Source: Defluviitaleaceae bacterium
GTDB lineage: Bacteria; Bacillota; Clostridia; Lachnospirales; UBA5962
DNA: 14,532 bases
Direction: 5' to 3'
NCBI GenBank assembly: GCA_009780765.1
Contig: WQZK01000025.1
Location: 1-14,532, forward strand
The position numbers were made by a program, and so were the translations under genes. The notes beneath the pieces are model-generated. The model ran no database searches and was not told the DNA's origin. It saw only the letters and a program-made list of their open reading frames with translations. Positions 1-8,571 of this stretch are shown here, piece after piece; within the stretch, counting starts at the first letter, position 1, and each line of letters starts with the position of its first letter.

Positions 1-1808
1 CCGCATTAAATACTGAAATTGCACGTGCAGAAGGACTCAATTTTACAAATTATACAGCAGCCTCATGGGCACTGGTTCATTCTGCCTTAACTTCTGCGAG
101 AGCAGTACGTGATAATGCAAATGCTACGCAAACACAAATTGATGCAGCAACAAGTGCTCTAAGGTCAGCAATAAACGCATTAGTTAGAATAGGTGCTACA
201 AATTTTATTCTTCTAAATAACGAAATTGCACATGCAGAGGCACGTATGCAGGCAAATTATACATCTGCTTCATGGCAAAACATGCAAGTAACTCTTATAA
301 TAGCTAAGCAGGTGCGACATAACGTAAATTCTACACAAAATGAAGTTAATAATGCATTAAATAGCCTTAGACTAGCACTAAACTCTTTGGTTCGAGTTAG
401 TGGCGTAAATGTAACCTTGTTAAGTAATGAAATTGCTCGTGCAGAAGCTCGCATAGAAAGTCATTATACGGGGGGTTCGTGGGCTATTATGCAGTCGGCA
501 TTAAGAGATGCAAGAGCAGCTTTGAATAGTGCAAATTCTACTCAAACTCAAGTTAATCAAGCTACTGAAAGTTTAGCATCAGCAATAAATGCTTTGGTTA
601 GAGTGTCTACTCCTGCAACTAGTACACTAAACGCTATAAATACTGCTGTTAGTACATCTACAGAAATAGAGGCGGTAACAGCAAGTAACGGAACTGCTAC
701 AGTCGTAATAAGTGAAACTGCTATCAGTGAACTTATCACAAAAGCAAGAACCGAAAGAGCAACCAACATAGAAGTAAGACTAAATATTCAAGGAGAAGTA
801 AGCCGCATTGAAACAGAGCTTACTATTCGCTCAATTAAAGCTATTGTTTCAGATGGGATAAGCTTAACAATTAATTCTGATTTAGCAGTAATCACACTAG
901 ATTCTGCTACGCTTGCAGGAATTGCGATTGGTGAAGATGATAACACTCTTGTTCAAATAATTTCAGAAACAATTGCAGATTTAAGCACGTTAAGCCAACC
1001 ACAGCAAGCGGTTATTGGTAATAATATGGCGATTAGACTTGAAGTTTTAGTTGGCGAAACCTATGTAAATAACTTTAATGGAACTATAACTACCACAATG
1101 TCGTACACACCAAGTTTATCTGCGGAATATCATGATTTTTTAACGGTATATTATATTGATACTAATGGCAATATTCGTGAAATGTTAGGATCTAGTTATA
1201 GCGGTTCACAAATTACATTTATGACAAATCATTTCTCAGTGTTTTTTGTAAGCGAATGGATTAGTCCGTTTGCAGATATAGCTCGTCACGACTGGCATTT
1301 TAGAAATGTTCGTTTTGCATATTCACAAGGAATTATGAGTGGAACATCTAGCGAACAATTTTCACCAAACCTAAATCTTTCTCGTGCCATGATGGTAACT
1401 ATGCTTTGGCGCTTAGAAGGAAGCCCAATTGCAACAAATGGTACAGCTTTTAGTGATGTACAAGCTGGAAACTGGTATACCGATGCTATCTTGTGGGCAA
1501 GTGGAAATGAAATTATTAACGGCTTTGGTGATGGTACGTTTGCACCAAATGAAAATATCACTCGTGAACAATTTGCCGTTATTTTAATGAATTATGCAGT
1601 ATTTAACGGTCAAAATGCTACTGGTAATAGGCTTTTGACAGAGTTCTCTGATGCGAGTAGCATATCGCCATGGGCAAGAGATGCTGTTGAGTGGGCAAAT
1701 TCAAGTGGTCTTATAACAGGTCGCACTATAACTACTCTGGCACCATTAGGCACAGCTACAAGAGCAGAAGCTGCTGCTATTATGCAACGTTTTATCGAAA
1801 CACAGTAA
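1..1808 (+). CDS. SLH-domain surface protein with three FIVAR-like repeats (5' end outside window)
   Basis: The reading frame is open from base 3 with no start signal, so the gene enters from the left; the ATG at 246 lies inside a repeat and is not the start. Three tandem helical units of 69 codons begin at about 6, 213 and 420, each with the pattern L-x-x-E-I-A-x-A-E ... Y-T-x-x-S-W ... A-L-V-R, which fits the FIVAR family, often found in Gram-positive surface proteins. A beta-rich region of no family I recognise follows (about 627-1260). Three SLH domains then start at about 1269 (FADIARHDW), 1449 (FSDVQAGNW) and 1644 (FSDASSISPW) and run to the stop. SLH triplets bind pyruvylated secondary cell-wall polymer, so the protein is expected to sit non-covalently on the cell wall. 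The signal peptide must lie upstream. The ligand is unknown. It may or may not share a transcript with the uptake genes downstream. Confidence 0.93.
   Translation, partial: ALNTEIARAEGLNFTNYTAASWALVHSALTSARAVRDNANATQTQIDAATSALRSAINALVRIGATNFILLNNEIAHAEARMQANYTSASWQNMQVTLIIAKQVRHNVNSTQNEVNNALNSLRLALNSLVRVSGVNVTLLSNEIARAEARIESHYTGGSWAIMQSALRDARAALNSANSTQTQVNQATESLASAINALVRVSTPATSTLNAINTAVSTSTEIEAVTASNGTATVVISETAISELITKARTERATNIEVRLNIQGEVSRIETELTIRSIKAIVSDGISLTINSDLAVITLDSATLAGIAIGEDDNTLVQIISETIADLSTLSQPQQAVIGNNMAIRLEVLVGETYVNNFNGTITTTMSYTPSLSAEYHDFLTVYYIDTNGNIREMLGSSYSGSQITFMTNHFSVFFVSEWISPFADIARHDWHFRNVRFAYSQGIMSGTSSEQFSPNLNLSRAMMVTMLWRLEGSPIATNGTAFSDVQAGNWYTDAILWASGNEIINGFGDGTFAPNENITREQFAVILMNYAVFNGQNATGNRLLTEFSDASSISPWARDAVEWANSSGLITGRTITTLAPLGTATRAEAAAIMQRFIETQ
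6..626 (+). repeat. Three tandem 207-bp FIVAR-encoding repeats
   Basis: Equivalent leucine codons of the L-N-x-E-I-A motif fall at 6, 213 and 420, an exact 207-base (69-codon) period. The units have diverged at DNA level but are plainly related in protein. More copies may lie beyond the left edge. Confidence 0.85.
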
Positions 1809-1821
1809 AAATTATTAATAA

Positions 1822-1857
1822 GTGAGCAATAGAGGTTAAATTACCCCTATTGCTCGC
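1822..1857 (+). terminator. Intergenic hairpin, weak terminator or processing stem
   Basis: The arms 1822-1835 and 1844-1857 pair over 14 positions with one G-T wobble and one A-C mismatch, around an 8-base loop. The core is GAGCAATAG against CTATTGCTC. Only three T residues follow, and the ribosome binding site of the next gene begins at once. It may therefore attenuate or stabilise the transcript rather than stop it completely. Confidence 0.5.
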
Positions 1858-1872
1858 CTTTAGGAGTTTAAT

Positions 1873-2403
1873 ATGGATAAAAATGACAAAACAATAAACA
1901 ATGCAATTTCAGTAGGATTTACGAATGCGGTGTGGCTAGAAAATCTTAAAATTGAGTGTGAACCTAGGTTAAGAGAATATTGCAACCCAGAAGGCTGCCC
2001 AAAACACGGCAACAATTGGGTGTGTCCTCCTGGAAGTGGCAGCTTGAAAGAATGTGCCGAGAAAGTTAAAGAATTTAGCCAAGGCATACTTTTGCAGTCT
2101 ATTACAGATATAAATCCATCATCTGTAGATTATGCTGTTCTTAATAAAAAGCATAATCTACGGCTTCAAAATTTTCTTGAAGAGCATTGCAAAAGTTTTG
2201 CGAAAGTTTTGGCACTCACCAGTGGAGGTTGTGTATTTTGTGAGGTTTGTGCTTATCCAAAACCATGCGTTAAGCCAAATTTGCGTATGAACTCATTATC
2301 TGCATATGGTATAGATGTAGGAAAATTATGTGAGGCAGGCAAAATGGAATATGCTTTTAGATCTGATAAGCTTTATTTAATAGCTTTGGTTTTAATAAAA
2401 TAA
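1873..2403 (+). CDS. DUF2284-type cysteine-rich putative metal-binding protein
   Basis: A 176-residue soluble protein with no signal peptide or membrane segment. Two cysteine groups stand out. The first is C37, C42 and C51 in CNPEGCPKHGNNWVCPP; the second is C120, C123, C126 and C132 in GGCVFCEVCAYPKPC, a C-x2-C-x2-C-x5-C spacing like that of iron-sulfur ligands. The pattern and length fit DUF2284, annotated only as predicted metal-binding. The ATG has GGAG six bases upstream. Its stop is 25 bp from the next gene and it is first in the run of uptake genes. A role in handling the imported cofactor or metal is possible but is inference. The biochemical function of the family is not established to my knowledge. 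Confidence 0.8.
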   Translation: MDKNDKTINNAISVGFTNAVWLENLKIECEPRLREYCNPEGCPKHGNNWVCPPGSGSLKECAEKVKEFSQGILLQSITDINPSSVDYAVLNKKHNLRLQNFLEEHCKSFAKVLALTSGGCVFCEVCAYPKPCVKPNLRMNSLSAYGIDVGKLCEAGKMEYAFRSDKLYLIALVLIK

Positions 2404-2428
2404 AATTACCTTAAAAAGGAGCAACAAA

Positions 2429-4072
2429 ATGCGAAAAATATCAGCATTTTTATTAACTTTTATATTGTTTTTTGGCGTTTTTACGCCAGTTTATTCGTCT
2501 TATGCAATGCCTACTCAAACTAATTGGGAGCATGCTATGAACGCCTCGTTAGACTTTATACGAGAGGCGGTTGTGCCAAATCCTGTAGTTGGTTCTGTTG
2601 GTGGTGAATGGGCTGTTTTGGCACTTGCTCGTGCAGAGCGTGTAACAGCTGACGACCCATGGATTCGTGCATGGCTTACAGACCTTGAGCGTATGCTTGC
2701 TGAAGTTGATAGAATAACTGCACAAGGGCATAATATCCAACATCCGCCATCAGCAGGAACCTTTCCAGGTGGAATGCGTAGATGGACTGATTTCCAACGT
2801 GTAACACTTGCACTTAGCTCTTTAGGCTTAGATGCGTCTAATTTTAATGGGCGTGATTTAACGGCAATCTATAACACTTTTGTGCCTGTAAACGATAGGC
2901 ACGCATTAAACATGACTATCAATGTGGATACATTTGCTTTGATAGCGTTAGATACAGTGCCACACATTGGCGATAGAGAACAGTTTATTAATCACTTGCT
3001 TGAAACTCAGCACTCAAGCGGCACATGGAGCTTAGGTACTTTTGACTTGGATGTTACTGCAATGGCAGCACAACCCTTAGCAAGATATTACCATAGCGAT
3101 CCTGCTGTTAAGCTAGCAGTTGATAATGTACTTAACTGGCTAAGAGCTCAAACATTTCCCGATCCAGAAAGCACCGCACAAATGATAGTGTTGCTAACAG
3201 CTTTAGGCAAAGACTTTGCCGAAGAAGCAACATATTACGTTAATTGGCTATTAAGGTGGTTTGATTCAGCAAGTGGCGGATTTAGAAGACCAACACCAAA
3301 CGACCCTGTGAACCACATGGCAACAGAGCAGGCGGCTTATGCACTAGTTGCATATTGGCGTATGAGAAACGGCATGACGTCATTATATGATATGAGTGAT
3401 ATGTTTGATGGTGGAGGCAGAACATTGCCAACATTAGATTTAGATGTAGGCCTAATTGGGCTTATAGGCAGGCACTCAGATGTTAGACCAGTGCCGATAA
3501 CACAAGCTAGTAGAACTTTTGCAGACATTGGGCAAAGCCCCAATCGCCAAGCAATAGAAGCTCTTGCTTCAAGGGGTATCGTAAATGGTAGGTCTGAAAC
3601 TAACTTTTCACCAAACGAAACAATGACAAGGGCAGAGTTTGCAACAATCATAACGCGTAGCCTTAATTTGCCTGATATTCAAACGGCGGCATTTGCGGAT
3701 GTTCCTTCAAACACATGGTACTTTAGAGCTGTTGGAACAGCATTTTTCTATGAAATAGTTGCTGGAACTTCTGATACAGCATTTAACCCACATGGCATTA
3801 TAACACGCCAAGAAGCTGCTGTTATGGTTTCAAGGGCGGCAGGTCTTGCGGGGATTAATAATGAGCTAGGAAATGTAGAAATTATTAATATTTTGTCTAT
3901 GTTTGGAGATTACCGAACAGCAGCACAATGGGCATGGGAAGCACTTGCATTTTGCTACCGTGAAGGAATACTTGGCGATTACGAGTTTTATATACTTCCA
4001 ACCGAGCCGATAACTCGTGGTGAAATTGCCGAGATGGTATATAGGCTTTTAGATAGAGCAAATCTTTTATAG
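2429..4072 (+). CDS. Secreted alpha/alpha-barrel (prenyltransferase-like) protein with three SLH domains
   Basis: A 547-residue exported protein. Residues 1-26 form a signal peptide (basic start, hydrophobic core, SSYA). Residues about 30-325 are repeated amphipathic helix pairs with motifs such as FALIALD, HLLETQHSSGTWSLG, TAMAAQPLARY and ATEQAAYALVAYWR. This is typical of the alpha6/alpha6 barrel shared by protein prenyltransferases, terpene cyclases and the alpha domain of intrinsic factor/transcobalamin. SLH domains begin near residues 364 (FADIG), 422 (FADVPSNTWYF) and 491, anchoring the protein to the wall. An AAAGGAG site lies just before the ATG. Its stop overlaps the ribosome binding site of the DUF4430 gene. 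No terpene-cyclase D-x-D-D catalytic motif is evident, which favours binding over catalysis. I infer that it is the alpha half of a two-part ligand-capture device on the cell surface. Confidence 0.85.
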   Translation: MRKISAFLLTFILFFGVFTPVYSSYAMPTQTNWEHAMNASLDFIREAVVPNPVVGSVGGEWAVLALARAERVTADDPWIRAWLTDLERMLAEVDRITAQGHNIQHPPSAGTFPGGMRRWTDFQRVTLALSSLGLDASNFNGRDLTAIYNTFVPVNDRHALNMTINVDTFALIALDTVPHIGDREQFINHLLETQHSSGTWSLGTFDLDVTAMAAQPLARYYHSDPAVKLAVDNVLNWLRAQTFPDPESTAQMIVLLTALGKDFAEEATYYVNWLLRWFDSASGGFRRPTPNDPVNHMATEQAAYALVAYWRMRNGMTSLYDMSDMFDGGGRTLPTLDLDVGLIGLIGRHSDVRPVPITQASRTFADIGQSPNRQAIEALASRGIVNGRSETNFSPNETMTRAEFATIITRSLNLPDIQTAAFADVPSNTWYFRAVGTAFFYEIVAGTSDTAFNPHGIITRQEAAVMVSRAAGLAGINNELGNVEIINILSMFGDYRTAAQWAWEALAFCYREGILGDYEFYILPTEPITRGEIAEMVYRLLDRANLL

Positions 4073-4081
4073 GTGATTTTT

Positions 4082-4891
4082 ATGAAAACGCACAAAAATA
4101 AGTTCATTGTATTCACGGTTATTGTGGCGGTTCTTTCTGCCTCTTGGTTCTTTGGTGGAATGCCTACAGTGTATCACCCCAGTGTAGAAATGTTACCTGA
4201 TTTTACAGTAACGGAAGTAACCATAGCAGAAGTAAGCATAACTCTGCATGGGGTTTTAGAAGAAGAGCAAGAAGAGGAAAAAGGTTTTCAAAAAGAATCT
4301 TCTGTTTTTAATATTGTTCCAGAAGTTCAAGACCTAGAACAATTTTTAGAAACACCAGAAGGTGTAGTTTTACCAAACATCGCCCAAGAGGATATTCAAG
4401 TTTTTGCGGCAGACCATCCTGAAATGCGTTCTCCAATAGAGCCTGAAGATATGGTTACTGGCGATGGTGAATTCACTGTTATATTATCCGTTAGGGTACA
4501 CACGATTCTCTACAATATGCACCTTTTACATAGGGATAAGCACGAGCTTGTGCCTGATGATGGCTTTGTATTTCCACCTACCGAAGTTATTGTATATGAG
4601 GGAGAAAGTGTGTTTAACGTGCTTCAGCGTGAAATGCGTAGGCATCGAATCCATATGGTATCACGTTGGACACCTATTTTTAACTCGGTATATGTAGAGG
4701 CAATCAATAATTTTTATGAATTTGACGTAGGGCCGCTTTCAGGTTGGATGTATAGCGTTAACGGATGGTTTCCTAATTTCGGTGCATCAAGGTATCTTTT
4801 AAGTGATGGTGATGTGATAGAGTGGCTGTATACTGTAGATCTTGGGCGTGATTTAGGGGTATATTGGCTTGGAGGCAATAATGATGAATAA
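4082..4891 (+). CDS. Membrane-anchored DUF4430 (intrinsic-factor beta-domain-like) binding protein
   Basis: A 269-residue protein. An N-terminal hydrophobic segment (about residues 8-26, preceded by lysines) acts as signal peptide or anchor; no lipobox cysteine is seen. An acidic stretch with EEEQEEEK follows. Residues about 130-262 form the DUF4430 domain, with the hallmark GPLSGWMY at 217-224, SVNGWFPNFGASRY at 225-238, then SDGDVIEW and DLGRDLG. DUF4430 is the C-terminal beta domain of animal intrinsic factor and transcobalamin, and in bacteria it often accompanies ECF transporters. I chose the ATG at 4082 because AGGTG lies six bases upstream; the in-frame GTG at 4073 has no such site and sits within that signal. 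The gene overlaps the ecfT start region. Likely job: hold the ligand close to the membrane and hand it to the S component. The ligand is inferred, not shown. Confidence 0.88.
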   Translation: MKTHKNKFIVFTVIVAVLSASWFFGGMPTVYHPSVEMLPDFTVTEVTIAEVSITLHGVLEEEQEEEKGFQKESSVFNIVPEVQDLEQFLETPEGVVLPNIAQEDIQVFAADHPEMRSPIEPEDMVTGDGEFTVILSVRVHTILYNMHLLHRDKHELVPDDGFVFPPTEVIVYEGESVFNVLQREMRRHRIHMVSRWTPIFNSVYVEAINNFYEFDVGPLSGWMYSVNGWFPNFGASRYLLSDGDVIEWLYTVDLGRDLGVYWLGGNNDE

Positions 4892-5786
4892 AGATACTTT
4901 TTCAAGTTTTCACCCCTTGGTTAATATGCTGTATTTTGTAGCAATTTTAGGATTTTCAATGTTTTTTATGCACCCTGCGAGTCTTTCTATATCACTTATA
5001 TGTGCATTAACTTATGCTATATATTTAGGTGGCAAAAAATTTGTACGTATGGGGTTAATACTCATGCTTCCTATGCTGATATTTACAGCTGTGCTTAATC
5101 CTATTTTTAATCATCAAGGTGCAACTATTTTAGCATATTTGCCTAATGGCAACCCATTAACGCTTGAGTCAAGCATGTTCGGAATTGCAGCAGCAGTTAT
5201 GCTAATAACGATTATTTCGTGGTTTTCTTGTTTTAATACGGTTATGACGAGCGATAAATTTATTTATTTACTCGGGCGTATTTTGCCTGCTTTATCTTTA
5301 ATATTATCAATGTCTCTACGTTTTGTCCCACGCTTTAGGGCACAGATAAGAGTAGTATCGAATGCTCAAAAATGTATAGGACGAAATGTTTCAAGCGGAA
5401 GTATTCTGCAAAGAGCAAAACACGGAATTAGAATATTATCAATAATGATTACATGGACTCTCGAAAATGCTATAGAAACAGCAGATAGTATGAAAAGCAG
5501 GGGTTATGGGTTGCCAAAACGTACAGCATTTTCCATCTTCCAATTTGATAAGCGAGATGTCATTGCGGCGATATATATTCTTATATGCACGGCTATTATA
5601 ATTACAGGTTCTATGCTAGAAGTGTTTCGCTTCCGCTACTTCCCAACCATCAGACATATAGGGGGTGACTTCCCTATATTTTGGACTATGCTAATATTTA
5701 TCGTATACTTTGCCCTTTGTGCTTTCCCAGTAATCATGAACATAAGAGAGGATATAATTTGGAAACGTATAGAATCGAAAATTTAA
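4884..5786 (+). CDS. ecfT: ECF transporter transmembrane coupling protein EcfT
   Basis: An approximately 300-residue membrane protein of the CbiQ/EcfT family, the scaffold that joins the paired ATPases to the substrate-binding S component. Hydrophobic segments cover about residues 10-125, followed by the cytoplasmic helical region with SLRFVPRF and the coupling motif ADSMKSRGYG (S205-R206-G207), which docks into the ATPase grooves. Further membrane segments occupy the C-terminus. The strong GGAGG at 4871-4875 sits 8 bases before the ATG at 4884 and 5 before the ATG at 4881; either could be used. The TTG at 4869 overlaps this site and is unlikely. The start overlaps the DUF4430 stop and the end overlaps the ATPase gene by 28 bp, implying coupled translation in fixed ratio. 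Confidence 0.92.
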   Translation: MNKDTFSSFHPLVNMLYFVAILGFSMFFMHPASLSISLICALTYAIYLGGKKFVRMGLILMLPMLIFTAVLNPIFNHQGATILAYLPNGNPLTLESSMFGIAAAVMLITIISWFSCFNTVMTSDKFIYLLGRILPALSLILSMSLRFVPRFRAQIRVVSNAQKCIGRNVSSGSILQRAKHGIRILSIMITWTLENAIETADSMKSRGYGLPKRTAFSIFQFDKRDVIAAIYILICTAIIITGSMLEVFRFRYFPTIRHIGGDFPIFWTMLIFIVYFALCAFPVIMNIREDIIWKRIESKI

Positions 5787-8431
5787 CATTCACATACCCC
5801 AACCGTGAAAAACCTGCACTACAAAACATTAATCTAAATATTATGCAAGGTGAATTTGTTACGCTTTGCGGCCCCTCAGGTTGCGGAAAAACAACATTAT
5901 TAAGACAATTAAAATCATCAACCTCACCACATGGCGTAAAGTCTGGCGGGATATACTTTAGAAATACGCTACTTAGTGAGTTATCTGCAAAAGATGCAGC
6001 ATCAAAGATAGGCTTTGTTTTTCAATCTCCTGATAATCAAATTGTAACGGATAAAGTGTGGCACGAGCTTGCTTTTGGGCTTGAGAGTTTAGGAGTAAAA
6101 ACACCAGAAATTCGTTTGCGTGTGGCAGAAATGGCAAGTTTTTTTGGCATACAGACGTGGTTCCACAAATCTGTATCAGAACTTTCAGGTGGGCAAAAGC
6201 AAATTCTTGCACTTGCATCAGTTATGGCGTTGCAACCGTCTGTTTTGATATTAGATGAACCAACGAGCCAGCTAGACCCAATAGCCTCAGGTGAATTTTT
6301 AGCAACACTTAGCAAAATTAACCGAGAACTCGGCGTTACAATAATAATCACAGAACACAGGCTAGAAGAAGTTTTGCCGATCTCAACAAGAACTATTGTA
6401 ATGGAAAATGGTGAAGTTATAGTAGATGGTAACCCTAGCGAGGTTGCCATAAAACTACGAGAGCATGGGAGCAGCATGTTTTTAGCCATGCCTGCACCTA
6501 TGCGTATTTGGATGAGCGTTGCAGGTGGTGCATATAAAATTAATGAAGTGCCTATTACTGTTCGTGATGGAGCACAATGGCTTTTAAGCCAAACTGTTGA
6601 TGCACAAAAAACATTAAAGGCCGAACAAATAAATCCACGTTTATTAAATACAGCAATAGAGCTAAACGATGTTTGGTTTAGATATGAAAAAAATTTGCCT
6701 GATGTGGTTAATGGGTTATCATTTAAAGCCTATTATGGAGAAATTGCGACTATTTTAGGCGGAAATGGAACAGGTAAAACTACAACATTATCACTTATAG
6801 CAGGACTGTATAAGCCTTATCGCGGAAAAATTCATTCAGATGCAAAGGTTTATGCTTTGCCACAAAACCCGCAGGCTATATTCGTAGGAAAAACAGTTCG
6901 TGAGGATTTATTAGAAATTTTAGCAGAGCGAAAATTATCAAAGGAAGAAAAATCTCAAAAATTAGCTATTATCACAAAATTGTGCCATCTTGAAGGGCTC
7001 CTTGATAATCATCCATACGACCTATCAGGAGGCGAGCAACAACGTGCCGCCTTAGCTAAAGTCTTATTACTCAAACCAAAAATTTTATTGCTTGACGAGC
7101 CAACGAAAGGGCTTGATGCAGAGTATAAACAGATTTTTGCCGCCATACTTAGAAAACTAACAGAAGCTGGCACGGCAGTTGTGATGGTAAGCCATGACAT
7201 AGAATTTTGTGCAGAAAACTCGGATAAGTGCTTTCTGTTTTTTGATGGGAGTATAGTAACCGAAGGTACACCAAGAGAATTTTTTTGCGGAAATAGCTTT
7301 TACACAACATCTGCAAATCGCATGTCCCGCAATATATTACCTGAAGCTATAACAGTTTCAGATGTAGTTTTAGCACTTGGAGGTAAAATGCCAGAAGCAC
7401 CAGAAATATTAGATATTGACGCAAAGTATGAGATAGACAAAGAAGATGTTACTCAAAAGCCTCCAAAGTGCACAAAATTATCGAAAAAACGCAAAACTAT
7501 GCTTAGTGTTTTTTCGTTGCTTTTGATCACCTCTATAATATTTACTTTATATAATTTACACAGCTTATTTGCATTTATAAGCGGTGGGCATGAAGCCATG
7601 TACATTGCACAAAACGGAGCCAGCCTTTATATAACCATTATGATTTTCTTTGCTTTAAGTATAACTGGTATTTTGTTAACTTTATCATGGAATCGAGAAG
7701 AAAAGGTTAAGTTTAATAAAAAGACAAAGGGTAAGCTCTCTAAGCGTACTATCGTTGCAATGGTAATGATATTTTTTAGTATACCAATAACGATAATCTT
7801 CGGTGTACAATTTTTTGACGACCGTAGATTTTATTTTATTGCCATGTTAATTATACTGCAAACTATATTTCCATTTATGTTAGTGTTTGAGAGCCGAAAG
7901 CCCCAGGCAAGAGAAATTTTAGTTATAGCGGTTTTATGTGCTATTGCTGTGGCTGGGCGCTCAGCGTTTTTCATGCTACCACAATTTAAGCCTGTTATTG
8001 CAATAGTGATTATTGCAGGTGTATCGTTCGGTGGCGAAGCAGGTTTTCTAGTCGGAACAGTAACAGGATTTGTTAGTAATATGTTTTTAATGCAGGGGCC
8101 ATGGACGCCATGGCAAATGTTTGCATTTGGGATTATTGGCTTTCTTGCAGGAGTTTTGTTCCGTAAAGGGTTATTAAGCCGTAGCGCTGGAGCTCTTGCT
8201 ATATTCGGAGGATTCGCAACATTCGTAATCTACGGAGGCATTATGAATCCTGCCAGTGTGATTATGTGGCAACCAAACCCAACAGTCGAAATGTTTTTAC
8301 TTGCATACCTACAAGGTATACCGTTTGATTTAGTTCATGCGGTAGCTACTGTAACATTTTTGGCCATTATTGCAAAGCCTATGCTAGAAAAACTTGATAG
8401 AATTAAAATTAAGTATGGGCTGGTTAAATAA
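5759..8431 (+). CDS. Fused ECF transporter EcfA-EcfA'-S component polypeptide
   Basis: An 890-residue single-chain fusion of three ECF parts. ATPase domain 1 has Walker A GPSGCGKTT (38-46), signature LSGGQKQ (142-148), Walker B VLILDEP (162-168) and switch H200. ATPase domain 2 has GGNGTGKTT (334-342), LSGGEQQR (422-429), ILLLDEP (442-448) and H479. Both sites look catalytically complete. From about residue 580 come four hydrophobic segments, then an S-component core from about 718 beginning EILVIAVLCAIAVAGR and including QGPWTPWQMFAFGIIGFLAG, about six membrane segments. I chose TTG at 5759 because AGAGAGGA lies six bases upstream and the first residues (ETYRIENLTFTYP) match a normal ATPase start; the ATG at 5681 would add 26 residues read out of frame from ecfT. 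The substrate cannot be read from sequence; a cobalamin-type ligand is suggested only by the DUF4430 and alpha/alpha-barrel neighbours. Confidence 0.9.
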   Translation: METYRIENLTFTYPNREKPALQNINLNIMQGEFVTLCGPSGCGKTTLLRQLKSSTSPHGVKSGGIYFRNTLLSELSAKDAASKIGFVFQSPDNQIVTDKVWHELAFGLESLGVKTPEIRLRVAEMASFFGIQTWFHKSVSELSGGQKQILALASVMALQPSVLILDEPTSQLDPIASGEFLATLSKINRELGVTIIITEHRLEEVLPISTRTIVMENGEVIVDGNPSEVAIKLREHGSSMFLAMPAPMRIWMSVAGGAYKINEVPITVRDGAQWLLSQTVDAQKTLKAEQINPRLLNTAIELNDVWFRYEKNLPDVVNGLSFKAYYGEIATILGGNGTGKTTTLSLIAGLYKPYRGKIHSDAKVYALPQNPQAIFVGKTVREDLLEILAERKLSKEEKSQKLAIITKLCHLEGLLDNHPYDLSGGEQQRAALAKVLLLKPKILLLDEPTKGLDAEYKQIFAAILRKLTEAGTAVVMVSHDIEFCAENSDKCFLFFDGSIVTEGTPREFFCGNSFYTTSANRMSRNILPEAITVSDVVLALGGKMPEAPEILDIDAKYEIDKEDVTQKPPKCTKLSKKRKTMLSVFSLLLITSIIFTLYNLHSLFAFISGGHEAMYIAQNGASLYITIMIFFALSITGILLTLSWNREEKVKFNKKTKGKLSKRTIVAMVMIFFSIPITIIFGVQFFDDRRFYFIAMLIILQTIFPFMLVFESRKPQAREILVIAVLCAIAVAGRSAFFMLPQFKPVIAIVIIAGVSFGGEAGFLVGTVTGFVSNMFLMQGPWTPWQMFAFGIIGFLAGVLFRKGLLSRSAGALAIFGGFATFVIYGGIMNPASVIMWQPNPTVEMFLLAYLQGIPFDLVHAVATVTFLAIIAKPMLEKLDRIKIKYGLVK

Positions 8432-8571
8432 ATAGTGCAAAATAAAAATTGTTTTTAAGTCTTGAGTATTTCTTTTATGGTATTTAAGTAAAATGAAATA
8501 TTTTCCTTAAATTTAATTGTTTCAGCTTTACAATTTCTTGATCAGCCTGTATGTGTTGACAATATTGTTAT

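Noticed and set aside
246..248. ATG at 246 as the start of the first SLH gene
   Set aside because: The frame is open and clearly coding (a full FIVAR repeat) from base 3, and this ATG lies within the second repeat with no ribosome binding site.
1809..1872. Cobalamin riboswitch ahead of the uptake genes
   Set aside because: The gap is only 64 bp and is filled by a simple hairpin; a B12 riboswitch would be about 200 bases with a conserved core. If one exists it lies outside the window.
6037..6489. 150-codon minus-strand frame inside the first ATPase domain
   Set aside because: It lies fully opposite a conserved ABC domain with intact motifs and has no features of its own.
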